A stretch of 64,000 nucleotides of DNA from Sphingomonadales bacterium (GTDB lineage: Bacteria > Bacteroidota > Bacteroidia > Flavobacteriales_D > Crocinitomicaceae). The position numbers were made by a program, and so were the translations under genes. Location of the stretch: positions 62,001 to 126,000 of the forward strand of contig VHBC01000003.1 in NCBI GenBank assembly GCA_016872115.1, written 5' to 3'. Below the pieces are notes generated by a model. That model was not told where the DNA came from, made no database searches, and worked only from the letters and a program-made list of their open reading frames with translations. Below, in pieces: positions 7,971-16,541 of the stretch; within the stretch, counting starts at the first letter, position 1, and every line of letters starts with the position of its first letter.

Positions 7971-9329
7971 TTATCGTTGAATCAGCAGCTTTACTCCTTG
8001 CCCATTTATTTGAAGAAAATAGGAGCCATTTGGCAGTTCATTGAGCAGAATGGTGTTGTTTTCGGCATCCAAAGTACCAACCTTTACGCATTGCCCTTGC
8101 AGGGTGATGATGCCATAAATGAGGCCTTCTGTAGGTAGACCTTTGATTTTAATAAAATCGTTAGCGGGATTTGGAGAAATCTGAGGGGCTGTAACGAATT
8201 CCTCGACACCGACTATGTTATTGCTGTACTGACAACCGTAGTCAAAGTAGACAAGTAATTGGTATACGCCAGAGAAGTTTGCACCCACGAGCAGTGTATC
8301 GTTGGTTTCACCAATTAATGGTTCACCATTTAAGTACCACTGATATGCTATGCCTTGGCTGTTGGAGCTCAAGATAGTGCCGTTTTGACTGATTGTGACA
8401 TCAGGTTGCATGCTAGGACACGTGGTATTCAGCTCAATGCCATTGATTGGGTAGTCAATAAATGCTTCATAACCTTCGCAAGAGGTGTTTAAAAAATAAC
8501 TTAGCCATGACGTTATTTGCTGGTACGTTAAACTTTGTTGTTCGGCGCGACTCAGGCTAATGCCGGTTGAGCTCGTACTTTCTCCGAAATCGCAGTTGAA
8601 ATTGCTATTTGCAAAGTAGCAATGCCCGCCACCAATTAGATTTGCAAAGGATTTACATTCATACGGGATGGCATCAAAAATAGGGATGTGGTGTTGGTTT
8701 GGTGGCGTGACACCATCGTTGCTCCCTGATAAAATCAGGGCCGGTACCTGCATATTGGCCGCCGCCGCAATTGCACTTGGATTGGTTTCTGCCGGAGCCA
8801 GGCCGAGGTAGCAATCGAATACTGAACCTTGACTCGCGGCCAAAACAGCTGCGCCACCGCCCATAGAATGCCCCATTGCACAGGCGTAATCAGAAATTTT
8901 GGAGTAAAAAATACTGGAGCTGTTTTGTCCAGCTTCACTTAATTTTTGCCCTACCAAAACGATATCTTGACCAAAGTCGCCATGACTTGGTGCAGGAAAT
9001 AAACTTCCTTCTGTCCTTGGAAAGGCCAAAATGTATCCGTTTGGAACTAAGGAATTCCAGATATTGGCATAGGCATCCCAGTTCATGGCAAAACCGTGAC
9101 CAAATACAATAATTGGCCATTGGCCATTGGCAACGGCAACATTTTCACCTGCGGTCGTGGCAGGATAATAGATTTCTGTTTGTATTTGTCTTCCAGGACC
9201 GCCACCGCTTCCAAAACCTCCCGATCGGGCTGGGTCATTAAAAGTAATGGTTGTGTGGGCAACGTTTAGGTTTTGACCGATACTTTCGCTAATTGAAAGT
9301 AGTATAAAAAGTAAGATAATGATGCGCAT
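7971..9329 (-). CDS. Secreted alpha/beta-hydrolase (cutinase/polyester-hydrolase-like) with T9SS C-terminal sorting domain
   Basis: Predicted extracellular esterase of 452 residues. Residues 1-19 are a signal peptide (MRIIILLFILLSISESIGQ). Residues ~45-285 are a chlorophyllase/dienelactone-hydrolase-type fold: TEIYYPAT, oxyanion loop GHGF (77-80), nucleophile S155 in GHSMGGG, acid D205 in SGSNDGVTPP, and H236 in GGGHC. The arrangement follows actinobacterial cutinases and PET hydrolases (YYPT, G-x-SMGG, x-NDxxxP, GGxH). Residues ~300-375 are an Ig-like segment (AYQWYLNGEPL). Residues ~380-452 are a type A T9SS sorting domain (ISPNPANDFIKI ... NGSYFLQI). A longer frame begins only at a TTG overlapping the comM stop; the ATG with the signal peptide is the better start. 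Confidence 0.85.
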   Translation of the reverse strand: MRIIILLFILLSISESIGQNLNVAHTTITFNDPARSGGFGSGGGPGRQIQTEIYYPATTAGENVAVANGQWPIIVFGHGFAMNWDAYANIWNSLVPNGYILAFPRTEGSLFPAPSHGDFGQDIVLVGQKLSEAGQNSSSIFYSKISDYACAMGHSMGGGAAVLAASQGSVFDCYLGLAPAETNPSAIAAAANMQVPALILSGSNDGVTPPNQHHIPIFDAIPYECKSFANLIGGGHCYFANSNFNCDFGESTSSTGISLSRAEQQSLTYQQITSWLSYFLNTSCEGYEAFIDYPINGIELNTTCPSMQPDVTISQNGTILSSNSQGIAYQWYLNGEPLIGETNDTLLVGANFSGVYQLLVYFDYGCQYSNNIVGVEEFVTAPQISPNPANDFIKIKGLPTEGLIYGIITLQGQCVKVGTLDAENNTILLNELPNGSYFLQINGQGVKLLIQR

Positions 9330-9332
9330 ATT

Positions 9333-9340
9333 CAAAAGTA
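9333..9340 (-). promoter_or_regulatory. -7-like element (TACTTTTG) 3 nt before the hydrolase ATG; possible leaderless start
   Basis: On the minus strand TACTTTTG matches TAnnTTTG exactly, with ATTG (3 of 4) 19 nt upstream. It ends only 3 nt before the ATG at 9329, whereas other genes in the window keep 11-24 nt. If it is used, the transcript would begin at or inside the start codon. It may equally be a chance match. Confidence 0.25.
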
Positions 9341-9409
9341 GGATATTAAGTCTAGCTAACAATTGAAATCTCAATAAGTTGAAGAAAGAAATAAATGTCT
9401 GTTCTTTGT

Positions 9410-10936
9410 TCAAAGGCTTCGGTCGAGATTGCGGTATTGAATGGCCTCGCTAATGTGTTGCGTTGCAATGTCTGGCGAGGCATCGAGGTCGGCAATTGTT
9501 CGGGCTACTTTTAGAATGCGTTCATATGCCCTTGCCGACAAACCGAGTCGTTTCATGGCCGTTTGCAAAATGGCCTGACTAGCAGGCTGAAGTTGGCAGA
9601 ACTGTTCAACTTGACTTCTATTCATATGTGCATTGGCATAAGTGCCATTTTTTTGAGCGTATCTTTTTTGTTGAATTTGTCTTGCGTTAAGGATGCGCAA
9701 ACGGATTTCATGGCTGCTCTCTGCGGTTGCGGCTTGTTGTAATTCGTTGTATTTAACTGGGCTTACCTCGATATGCATGTCAATGCGGTCAAGCAAGGGG
9801 CCAGAAACGCGTTGATGGTAGCGCTGAACCGCATTCGGATGGCAGCCACAAGACTTTTCAGGATGATTTAAAAAACCACACGGACAGGGGTTCATTGCGG
9901 CAACCAACATGAAATTGGCTGGATAATCGATAGAAAATCTTGCTCTTGATATATTTACTAACCGATCTTCTAGAGGCTGCCGCAATACCTCAAGCACATG
10001 CCTTTTGTATTCGGGTAGTTCATCGAGAAATAAAACGCCATTGTGCGCCAGGGAAATTTCGCCGGGCTGAGGGTAGCTTCCGCCTCCAATGAGCCCAACA
10101 TCTGAAATCGTGTGGTGTGGTTTGCGAAACGGCCTTTGACTCACAATACCATTGCTGCGTTTTTTGCCCGCAACACTGTGTATTTTGGTGGTTTCGAGGG
10201 CTTCTTCGAGTGTCATTGGCGGTAAAATAGTGGGTAGTCTTTTGGCTAGCATAGATTTACCAGCTCCTGGCGGACCCACGAGAATGAGATTGTGTGCACC
10301 AGCTGCAGCAATCTCAAACGCTCTCTTTACATGCATTTGACCTTTAACATCGGCAAAGTCTAAGGGATTTTGAGTGGCAAGTACTTCGAATGCCTCGGGC
10401 CCTATAGTTGGGGTGGCTTGAATGGTGTTTTGACCATTGAGCAAGGATAATACTTCTTGGATATTTCGAACCCCGAAGATTTCAAGTCCACTTACAATGG
10501 CTGCTTCATTGGCATTTTCTGCCGGCACAATAAGGCCTTTGAAACCCTCGGCTTTGGCTTGTAAAGCAATGGCCAAAACCCCTTTTGTCCTCTGGATACT
10601 TCCATCTAGAGAAAGCTCGCCTAATAAAAGCAATTCACTCAGTCGCGTTTCTTTTACTTGTTTGGTGACGGCTAAAATACCGATGGCAATAGGAAGATCA
10701 AAAACAGAACCCTCTTTGCGAATGTCGGCTGGAGATAAATTAATCGTGACTTCTTTGCCTGGAAAATGAAGTTTATTATTGCGAAAGGCAGCTTTGATGC
10801 GCTGGTGGCTCTCGCGAACCGCGATATCTGGCAGCCCGACCAAATGAAAATTAATACCAATTTCAATATTGACCTCGACTTGAATGATGGTAGCACTGAT
10901 TCCAAACACAGCACTGGAGTAAGTTTTTATGAACAT
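9410..10936 (-). CDS. comM: YifB/ComM family Mg-chelatase-like AAA+ ATPase
   Basis: A hexameric AAA+ helicase-like ATPase. In Vibrio and Haemophilus, ComM promotes branch migration during integration of transforming DNA. The 508 residues comprise an N-terminal Lon-like ChlI domain (residues 1-~165, KTYSSAVFGI, HLVGLPD, LSPADIRKEGSVFDLPIAIG), then the AAA core: Walker A GPPGAGKSMLA, the H-box RPFRKPHHTISD, Walker B GVLFLDELPEY, and a zinc-like CPCGF...CGC cluster. The C-terminal Mg_chelatase_C lid follows. I start at the ATG giving MFIKTYSSAVFG, which aligns with homologue starts; the extra upstream codons begin with TTG. Whether this organism is naturally transformable is not shown by the window. 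Confidence 0.94.
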   Translation of the reverse strand: MFIKTYSSAVFGISATIIQVEVNIEIGINFHLVGLPDIAVRESHQRIKAAFRNNKLHFPGKEVTINLSPADIRKEGSVFDLPIAIGILAVTKQVKETRLSELLLLGELSLDGSIQRTKGVLAIALQAKAEGFKGLIVPAENANEAAIVSGLEIFGVRNIQEVLSLLNGQNTIQATPTIGPEAFEVLATQNPLDFADVKGQMHVKRAFEIAAAGAHNLILVGPPGAGKSMLAKRLPTILPPMTLEEALETTKIHSVAGKKRSNGIVSQRPFRKPHHTISDVGLIGGGSYPQPGEISLAHNGVLFLDELPEYKRHVLEVLRQPLEDRLVNISRARFSIDYPANFMLVAAMNPCPCGFLNHPEKSCGCHPNAVQRYHQRVSGPLLDRIDMHIEVSPVKYNELQQAATAESSHEIRLRILNARQIQQKRYAQKNGTYANAHMNRSQVEQFCQLQPASQAILQTAMKRLGLSARAYERILKVARTIADLDASPDIATQHISEAIQYRNLDRSL

Positions 10937-11024
10937 GAACCTTGTTTTGTCCAAAGTTCATTATAAGAAAGAAAAGGCCCTTCAGTAGAATTACGCAGTT
11001 AGTTGTTCTCATCGGAGAATGTGC

Positions 11025-11732
11025 TTATTCTATCCGTATTTTTTGTCCAAATTGCCGATCAATTGTCAATAAATAGAGGCCTTTCGTTACGCTGGTGATA
11101 TCAATAAAGACGCTATTCGTGTTGTTAATGGTTTCATATACCACTTGGCCTATTACATTTACAATTTGAATAGTTCTGCCTATTGGTAGCCTATCGAGCG
11201 TAAAAGATCCATTATTCGGATTCGGATAAACAGAGATTTGTTCGGCGTTCAGATTTTGAACTTTATTGGTAACGCAAGCTCCAGGATAATAGCTACTGAC
11301 GCCATAATAATAGGTTGCCTGACACGCATTCTGATAAGTGACAGAATCGCAACCACAAACGGGATCAATGACGCCGGGGCAAAAGACGCCTAAATCAATC
11401 ATGTTGGTATCAATACAACTTAAAAAGATGATTGTATCTTGAATACAAGCGCTATTGCATTCGTAAGATGAACTGAAAAAAGAACTCTGGTAATTAATAC
11501 CGTCGCTGCCAATCCAGCTGCAACCAGACAGTACTACACAACCAGAATCAGTTAAAGCCCAACCTAAAGCCATGGCGCAAAGGCCGAAATCTACACCCAG
11601 AGGAATGACGTCGCAGGTGTCGTTTAGGTCTTTTGTTTGGTAACTAGGCCAATCGGGTGTTCCCATGATTGGCCAATCTTGTGCAAACGAGAACAAGGGA
11701 AGCAATAAAAGTATGAATAAGATTGTTTTCAT
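11025..11732 (-). CDS. Secreted Kazal-like domain protein with T9SS sorting domain
   Basis: A small secreted protein of 235 residues. Residues 1-18 are a signal peptide (MKTILFILLLLPLFSFAQ). The mature part has twelve cysteines (C40, 52, 65, 71, 92, 96, 106, 118, 126, 128, 137, 153), suggesting disulfide-linked modules. Residues ~118-153 read CPGVIDPVCGCDSVTYQNAC...C, the Kazal-type protease-inhibitor pattern (PVCG-D-xTYxNxC). Residues ~160-235 are a T9SS type A sorting domain (ISVYPNPNNGSFTL ... GLYLLTI). Kazal modules inhibit serine proteases in animals; for bacterial copies the role is usually unproven. The gene stands alone between comM and the polysaccharide cluster. The cysteine-rich part before residue 118 is not recognised. 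Confidence 0.8.
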   Translation of the reverse strand: MKTILFILLLLPLFSFAQDWPIMGTPDWPSYQTKDLNDTCDVIPLGVDFGLCAMALGWALTDSGCVVLSGCSWIGSDGINYQSSFFSSSYECNSACIQDTIIFLSCIDTNMIDLGVFCPGVIDPVCGCDSVTYQNACQATYYYGVSSYYPGACVTNKVQNLNAEQISVYPNPNNGSFTLDRLPIGRTIQIVNVIGQVVYETINNTNSVFIDITSVTKGLYLLTIDRQFGQKIRIE

Positions 11733-11780
11733 TTTGATTTTTTAAGATCCGGTTTGAAAATATGATAATGTATTTCTAAA

Positions 11781-12989
11781 TCAAGAATTTAAAACTTTTT
11801 CGACCGCAGTAATCACGGCCCTAATTACAATAGCAACTTGTTCATCGCTGAGGTCATAGTACACTGGTAACGAAATTTCGGAGGCGTAGTGGGAGTAGGC
11901 CATTGGGAAATCAGCGATTTGATATCCTAAATTTTTGTACGCAGTAAGCAGAGGTAAGGGTTGAAAATGTACATTGACAGCAACGTCGAGACCAAAAATT
12001 TCTTGAATAATGGCATCTCGTTGTGCTTCGGTACAATTGTTAATTCTTAATTGGTACAGATGAAAGGAGCTGATCTTATGTTCGTTTTTTGAAAGCGGCA
12101 ACTGCGCCCAAGCATAAGGAGCAAAAGCGTTGTTGTATTTTTCAAAAATTGTATGGCGCCGATCTAAATTTTCTTGGTAACGCCCTAGTTCAATGAGTCC
12201 AATGGCTGCTTGTAAATCGGTCATATTGCATTTATAACCAGGCTCTAAGACGTCGTAGCGCCATGCACCTTTTTGGGTTTTTGCTAAGGCATCTTTGGAT
12301 TGTCCGTGTAAGATTTTAATGTTGAAGGTTTTGTAAATTTCGTCGTGGTCAAAGCCCTCGGGCAAGTTAAATGTTATGGCACCACCTTCTGCTGTAGTTA
12401 GGTTTTTAACCGCATGGAAAGAAAATACGGTGATATCGGCTAAACTGCCCACACGTTTCTTGTTGTAAGTAGCACCGAAACTATGCGCTGCGTCTGCAGC
12501 AATTAAAATACGCCCCAGTTGTGCTTGTTGTTCTGAACTGGGATTAAATAAGTTTTTTTTCTCGGCAACGAGCAAGAACAGTGCCTCGTAGTCGCACGGG
12601 AAGCCCCCGATATCAACAGGCATAATCACTTTTGTTTTCGACGTTATTTTAGAAGCAACTTCGGCCAATGACAAATTGAAATCTTCAGGATTAATATCCA
12701 CCATTACAGGAGTTGCTCCGGTATGCAACACCACGTTTGCACTGGCACAATAAGTGTAAGCCGGAATAATGACTTCGTCACCGGGTCCAACACCCCACCA
12801 GCGCAGCAGTACTTCCATTCCGGTGGTCCAAGCGCTAACAGCGATGGTGGTTTTCGCGCCGCAATAAGCACTTATTTCTTTTTCGAATTGTTTGGTTCTG
12901 GGACCGGTTGTTATCCAGCCGCTTTGAAGTGCTGCGGTAACCTCGTCTATAACAGCTTGGTCAATTCTAGGTGGAGAAAACGGAATCAT
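11781..12989 (-). CDS. DegT/DnrJ/EryC1/StrS family sugar aminotransferase
   Basis: A PLP-dependent aminotransferase (402 residues) that adds an amino group to a nucleotide-linked keto-sugar for surface polysaccharide. Visible features are N-terminal IPFSPPRID, SGWITTGPRTKQFEKE, the AADAAHSFGATY block with the cofactor-stacking residues, and the PLP lysine K195 in FSFHAVKNLTTAEGGAI. The C-terminal VNVHFQPLPLL and EISLPVYYDLSDEQV are typical of the family. It is the last gene of the polysaccharide cluster, with its ATG overlapping the preceding glycosyltransferase stop (ATGA). The family is certain; the sugar is not, since no dehydratase or epimerase gene is in the window. Confidence 0.92.
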   Translation of the reverse strand: MIPFSPPRIDQAVIDEVTAALQSGWITTGPRTKQFEKEISAYCGAKTTIAVSAWTTGMEVLLRWWGVGPGDEVIIPAYTYCASANVVLHTGATPVMVDINPEDFNLSLAEVASKITSKTKVIMPVDIGGFPCDYEALFLLVAEKKNLFNPSSEQQAQLGRILIAADAAHSFGATYNKKRVGSLADITVFSFHAVKNLTTAEGGAITFNLPEGFDHDEIYKTFNIKILHGQSKDALAKTQKGAWRYDVLEPGYKCNMTDLQAAIGLIELGRYQENLDRRHTIFEKYNNAFAPYAWAQLPLSKNEHKISSFHLYQLRINNCTEAQRDAIIQEIFGLDVAVNVHFQPLPLLTAYKNLGYQIADFPMAYSHYASEISLPVYYDLSDEQVAIVIRAVITAVEKVLNS

Positions 12990-14209
12990 AATATCGATGT
13001 TAAATGTGAGTAAAATGAAGCTGCAATTTGGTCTCGATTGAAGTGTTTGCTGACATAAGCACGGCCATTTTGTCCAGCTACCTCAATGGCTTCAGTGTTT
13101 GCCTTGAGCTCTAGAAGTACTTTCACGAGTGCTGGGATATTTTCAGGTTCAAAGTACCATCCAGCTTTAGCATTTTCGATAAAATGTTGACGGGCCTCAC
13201 CATCTACACCCAACAATAATGGCACTTCCATGGAGAGCGCTTCGAAAACCTTAGAAGGAATAGCTCCTTCAAAGATGGCTAATTTTTTAAGTGGAACAAG
13301 CGCTACATCGATGTCTTTCAAGACGGACGGCATTTGCGTTTTTGGAACAGGGTCGAGAAAATACACATTTGTGAGCGCGAGGTCTTTTTGAAGTTGCAGT
13401 AATTTGGATTTTTCCGGACCAACTCCTTGGATGATGAATTTCAATCCCGGTATATTTCTGACTTCATGCGCAGCATGTAAAATCACTTCTAAACCCTGCG
13501 CATAGCCAATAATGCCGCCATAAAAAAACAAAATATCTTTTTCGCTAAATCCATTTTTGTGACGAAAAGCACCTGCTTCAAAATTATCAGGGTTGTAAAA
13601 ATTGATATTGACACCATTTGGAAGCCAATATACTTCTTTGTGAGGGAAACGGGTTGAAATATCGAGGGTGATGCCTTGGGTTTGTCCTGTAATGAGCGTC
13701 GCTTTCTGATAGCATTTGGCCTCGAGTTTGTAGGCCATGTTCAGCATCGTTTTGTTGTTGACAATTCCCAGTTTTTCTGCACTTTCTGGCCAAAGGTCGC
13801 TGACATTGAAAATGAGTCTAGCTCTTAGTTTCTTTGCCAATGCCATGGCGCTATAGCCTAAGAATAAGGGAGGGCTTTCCACCAAAAGAAAATCAAATTT
13901 CTCAAGCTTTCTACCGCGCCAGTACGATGACCACACAAAGCTGAAGTAATTCAACAACCGTGCAATAATTCCCTTCGAGCTAGAGATGTAAATCCACGAT
14001 CGGTGCACCGCGATACCATCTATTTGCTCTTCCCGGTTTTGTCCGTTCCGATAGGCCTGTTGAATTTCCATTTGCGGATAATTCGGCAATGCGGTGAGTA
14101 CCTCAACGTGGGCGCCATGCGCTTGGAGTCGAACAGCCAACTCGTGGAGTCTGTTTTGCGGCGCTCCAATTTCAGGTGGGTAATATTGGGTCAAAATGAG
14201 TATTCTCAT
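12986..14209 (-). CDS. Glycosyltransferase family 4 (WbuB-like)
   Basis: Retaining GT-B glycosyltransferase of 407 residues, probably cytoplasmic or membrane-associated, adding a sugar to a lipid-linked O-unit. The N-terminal acceptor domain shows MRILILTQYYPPEIGAPQNRL, LTALPNYPQ and FNVSDLWPES, as in WbuB-like N-acetyl-aminosugar transferases. The C-terminal nucleotide-sugar domain has FFYGGIIGYAQGLEVIL, IDVALVPL and the E-x7-E element FEGAIPSKVFEALSMEVPLLL. ATGA overlaps at both ends tie it to the ligase-like gene upstream and the DegT gene downstream, so it belongs to the cluster transcript. The linkage formed cannot be predicted. Confidence 0.92.
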   Translation of the reverse strand: MRILILTQYYPPEIGAPQNRLHELAVRLQAHGAHVEVLTALPNYPQMEIQQAYRNGQNREEQIDGIAVHRSWIYISSSKGIIARLLNYFSFVWSSYWRGRKLEKFDFLLVESPPLFLGYSAMALAKKLRARLIFNVSDLWPESAEKLGIVNNKTMLNMAYKLEAKCYQKATLITGQTQGITLDISTRFPHKEVYWLPNGVNINFYNPDNFEAGAFRHKNGFSEKDILFFYGGIIGYAQGLEVILHAAHEVRNIPGLKFIIQGVGPEKSKLLQLQKDLALTNVYFLDPVPKTQMPSVLKDIDVALVPLKKLAIFEGAIPSKVFEALSMEVPLLLGVDGEARQHFIENAKAGWYFEPENIPALVKVLLELKANTEAIEVAGQNGRAYVSKHFNRDQIAASFYSHLTSIL

Positions 14210-15435
14210 GTCGTTTCTGAACTTGGGTAATTGAACCAGTTGGACTCAAATGCGCAGAACCAACACAAGAAGAATACAATTCCGGATTCGCGTTGAAGCA
14301 TGCTTTCAAAAATGCAAAACACCAAAAATACGGTGGCAAATAGAATGGAAGCTTTGGCTTTTTGAAAAATAGCTTTTCTGAAGAAGCGAAATAGGATGAA
14401 GCACAAGAGCAATAGGCCTAGCAATCCAATTTCATTGCACACCTGCAAAAATTGATTGTGTGGATTAAATTCTTTTTGAGCCTGTTGTGGGTAGCCCCAA
14501 GCAATTAATTTGCTTTTAAGCGCAGCTTCCATTCCGCCTAATCCGAGGCCGAACGGATGCGCAACTACTTCTTGAATACTAGCCGTCCATAAAATGAGCC
14601 TGAGTTCATTACCTTGCAACGGTTCTTTACGAGATTGAACGAATTCATTTGGTTTGGCTATGAAGTTTTTTGTAAAGCCGAAAGCATTCAATGCATCGGC
14701 TTTGATTTCTGGACTTTGTAAGGCCAGTGAAACACCAATGATAAATAAAGCAAGTCCGGTAGATAAACTCCTTAGCAAGCCCCAAGATTTAGAAAGTGAA
14801 CTACTGATGTAAGCCACAAAAACAACCACAAGTGCGATGATTCCGGCAAGCGTACCTAAATGGAAATGCATGAACGTGAAGAGGGTAATTAATATCCAGG
14901 AAACCCAGCGCGGTTTTTCTGCAAACCAAGCTATTTTTTGAAAGAGTAAACCGATGACACTAAAAATCAAAAAAGCAGAGAAATATGATGGATGATGCAC
15001 CTGAGAGAAGTAAGTCGTGCTAAAACAGCGCACACTGTTGCCCAAAGTCAGCTGGCACATAATGGCGTCATAGTAAGCAATAGCTATTAAAACAAGACAA
15101 GCCAAGGTGTGCGCTAACCACATTTTGGCAATAGGCACGGGATTCTTCCATTGAAAGGTAAACAGTAAAGGAAGGGCAATAAAGGCCAATTTCCTCTCAA
15201 GCACCGCCGCATCAGGCGTAAGCGCCCAAAATAAAGAAAAAGCATACAATACAAAAAACGCAATCCATGGCCATGATAATTTGGTAAGCTTAAACTGGTT
15301 TTCTTGTTTGCGATTCCCAATTAGCGCAAGTATCATTAACACAATAAGTAAAGGACCAGCGAGCGCTTTGAGCAATAACCACAATCCACAAAATGCGATC
15401 AATACATAATGGTATATGCGTTCTATTCTAGGCAT
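14206..15435 (-). CDS. O-antigen ligase family membrane protein (WaaL/Wzy_C-like)
   Basis: A polytopic inner-membrane protein of 409 residues with about ten hydrophobic segments. The Wzy_C/ligase signature is present near the C-terminus: ILWTASIQEVVAHPFGLGLGG followed by the periplasmic loop NPHNQFLQVCNEIGLLGLLL. A histidine-containing stretch (SQVHHPSYFSAF) lies mid-protein. It could be the ligase that transfers polymer to its acceptor or a second polymerase; the family does not separate these. I chose the ATG at 15435 (MPRIERIYHYV), which overlaps the upstream gene by 8 nt; the longer frame needs a TTG and a 71-nt overlap. The stop overlaps the next ATG (ATGA). Confidence 0.87.
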   Translation of the reverse strand: MPRIERIYHYVLIAFCGLWLLLKALAGPLLIVLMILALIGNRKQENQFKLTKLSWPWIAFFVLYAFSLFWALTPDAAVLERKLAFIALPLLFTFQWKNPVPIAKMWLAHTLACLVLIAIAYYDAIMCQLTLGNSVRCFSTTYFSQVHHPSYFSAFLIFSVIGLLFQKIAWFAEKPRWVSWILITLFTFMHFHLGTLAGIIALVVVFVAYISSSLSKSWGLLRSLSTGLALFIIGVSLALQSPEIKADALNAFGFTKNFIAKPNEFVQSRKEPLQGNELRLILWTASIQEVVAHPFGLGLGGMEAALKSKLIAWGYPQQAQKEFNPHNQFLQVCNEIGLLGLLLLCFILFRFFRKAIFQKAKASILFATVFLVFCIFESMLQRESGIVFFLCWFCAFESNWFNYPSSETT

Positions 15436-16534
15436 GGAGGTCGAGATAAAAGTCGCGTAGTTTAAGTGCCTCTTGTTGCCAGTTGTATTGGTTCTCAAAG
15501 CGCTTTCTGGCTGCTTTGCCCATGGCCATTGTTTGGTTTGGTTTGGCTATAAAATCATGAATGGCGTGGGCAATTTCCTGGACGTCTTCAGGATCTACAA
15601 ATCTGCCACAATTTTCTTCTTGAAGTAAGGATCTATAAAGCGGAAAATCACTGGCCAAAACAGCACAGCCAGCGGCCATATATTCAAACATTTTGATTGG
15701 ATACGCCTCTTTATAACTAGGAGTAGGATGGAGTGTAACAATGCCAACAGCACATTTTTGTAAAATTTCTTGAATTTGAGGTCTACCCACTTGACCATGA
15801 TAAGTCACTTTATGCCAGGCGCTATTGGCTTCTAATTCGGCCTGAAGGATTGGATCGTCAAAACTGCCAGCTAGATGTAGGTGAGCATCCACTTCTTTCA
15901 TTGCCAGCACCACCTCTTTGATTCCGCGCGAGGCATAAAGTCCACCGATATAACAAAATTGATTAGCTTTTTTCAAGGACCAATTCGGTAACGGGAATTC
16001 ATCCGGAAGTGGGAAGTTTTGGATGAGAACAACTTTTGGATTGGCTTTTCGAAATCGCGCACAAATTGAAGGCGTTACCGAAATAATACCATCTAATTGG
16101 CGGCTTTTGCGCATTTCGTATAGGGTATAAACCAACGAAATCAACTTTCTAAATAACCATGGAATCCAATATTTATCCATGATTTGCTTAGGTACATCTT
16201 CGTGAGAATCAAATATCACTTTGGCACCTGTCGCCTGGAGTGGCTTGACCAAACGCAATAGCTCTGGATCGTGTAGTTGGTAGATATCGGCAGTGACGCC
16301 TAAAGCTTCTTTCAATACACGGTCAACAGTTTGCCGCATCCGCGTACGACGCTGTGTTGTATTGGCTTCAAAACTATGAATGTGAACGCTATCTTGAATG
16401 CGCGTTTGGGTGTTTGGAACCACGATATGCACTTCAAATTCGCCTGCCATTGTTTTTGCCATCTTATGAAAGATGCGGATATCTCCATCATGATGAACGC
16501 TTGTAAGGTGGCAAATGCGAAGCGATTTGGACAT
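15428..16534 (-). CDS. Glycosyltransferase family 4
   Basis: A GT-B fold glycosyltransferase of 368 residues. The N-terminal part starts SKSLRICHLTSVHHDGDIRIF, with the conserved H in LHDPELLRL and FDSHEDVPKQ, typical of GT4 enzymes in O-unit clusters. The C-terminal donor-binding part has FCYIGGLYASRGIKEVVLAM, GIVTLHPT and KMFEYMAAGCAVLAS, carrying the E-x7-E type motif. It follows the polymerase gene by 7 nt and overlaps the ligase-like gene by 8 nt. Together with the WbuB-like enzyme it gives the cluster only two transferases, so the repeat unit is short or other transferases lie elsewhere. Confidence 0.92.
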   Translation of the reverse strand: MSKSLRICHLTSVHHDGDIRIFHKMAKTMAGEFEVHIVVPNTQTRIQDSVHIHSFEANTTQRRTRMRQTVDRVLKEALGVTADIYQLHDPELLRLVKPLQATGAKVIFDSHEDVPKQIMDKYWIPWLFRKLISLVYTLYEMRKSRQLDGIISVTPSICARFRKANPKVVLIQNFPLPDEFPLPNWSLKKANQFCYIGGLYASRGIKEVVLAMKEVDAHLHLAGSFDDPILQAELEANSAWHKVTYHGQVGRPQIQEILQKCAVGIVTLHPTPSYKEAYPIKMFEYMAAGCAVLASDFPLYRSLLQEENCGRFVDPEDVQEIAHAIHDFIAKPNQTMAMGKAARKRFENQYNWQQEALKLRDFYLDLHA

Positions 16535-16541
16535 ATTTGTA

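Noticed and set aside
7924..7975. Inverted repeat GATAAGAG ... CTCTTATC between the hydrolase and TonB receptor genes
   Set aside because: Only 8 bp with a 36-nt spacer, one arm overlapping the stop codon and no T run; too weak to call a terminator or operator.
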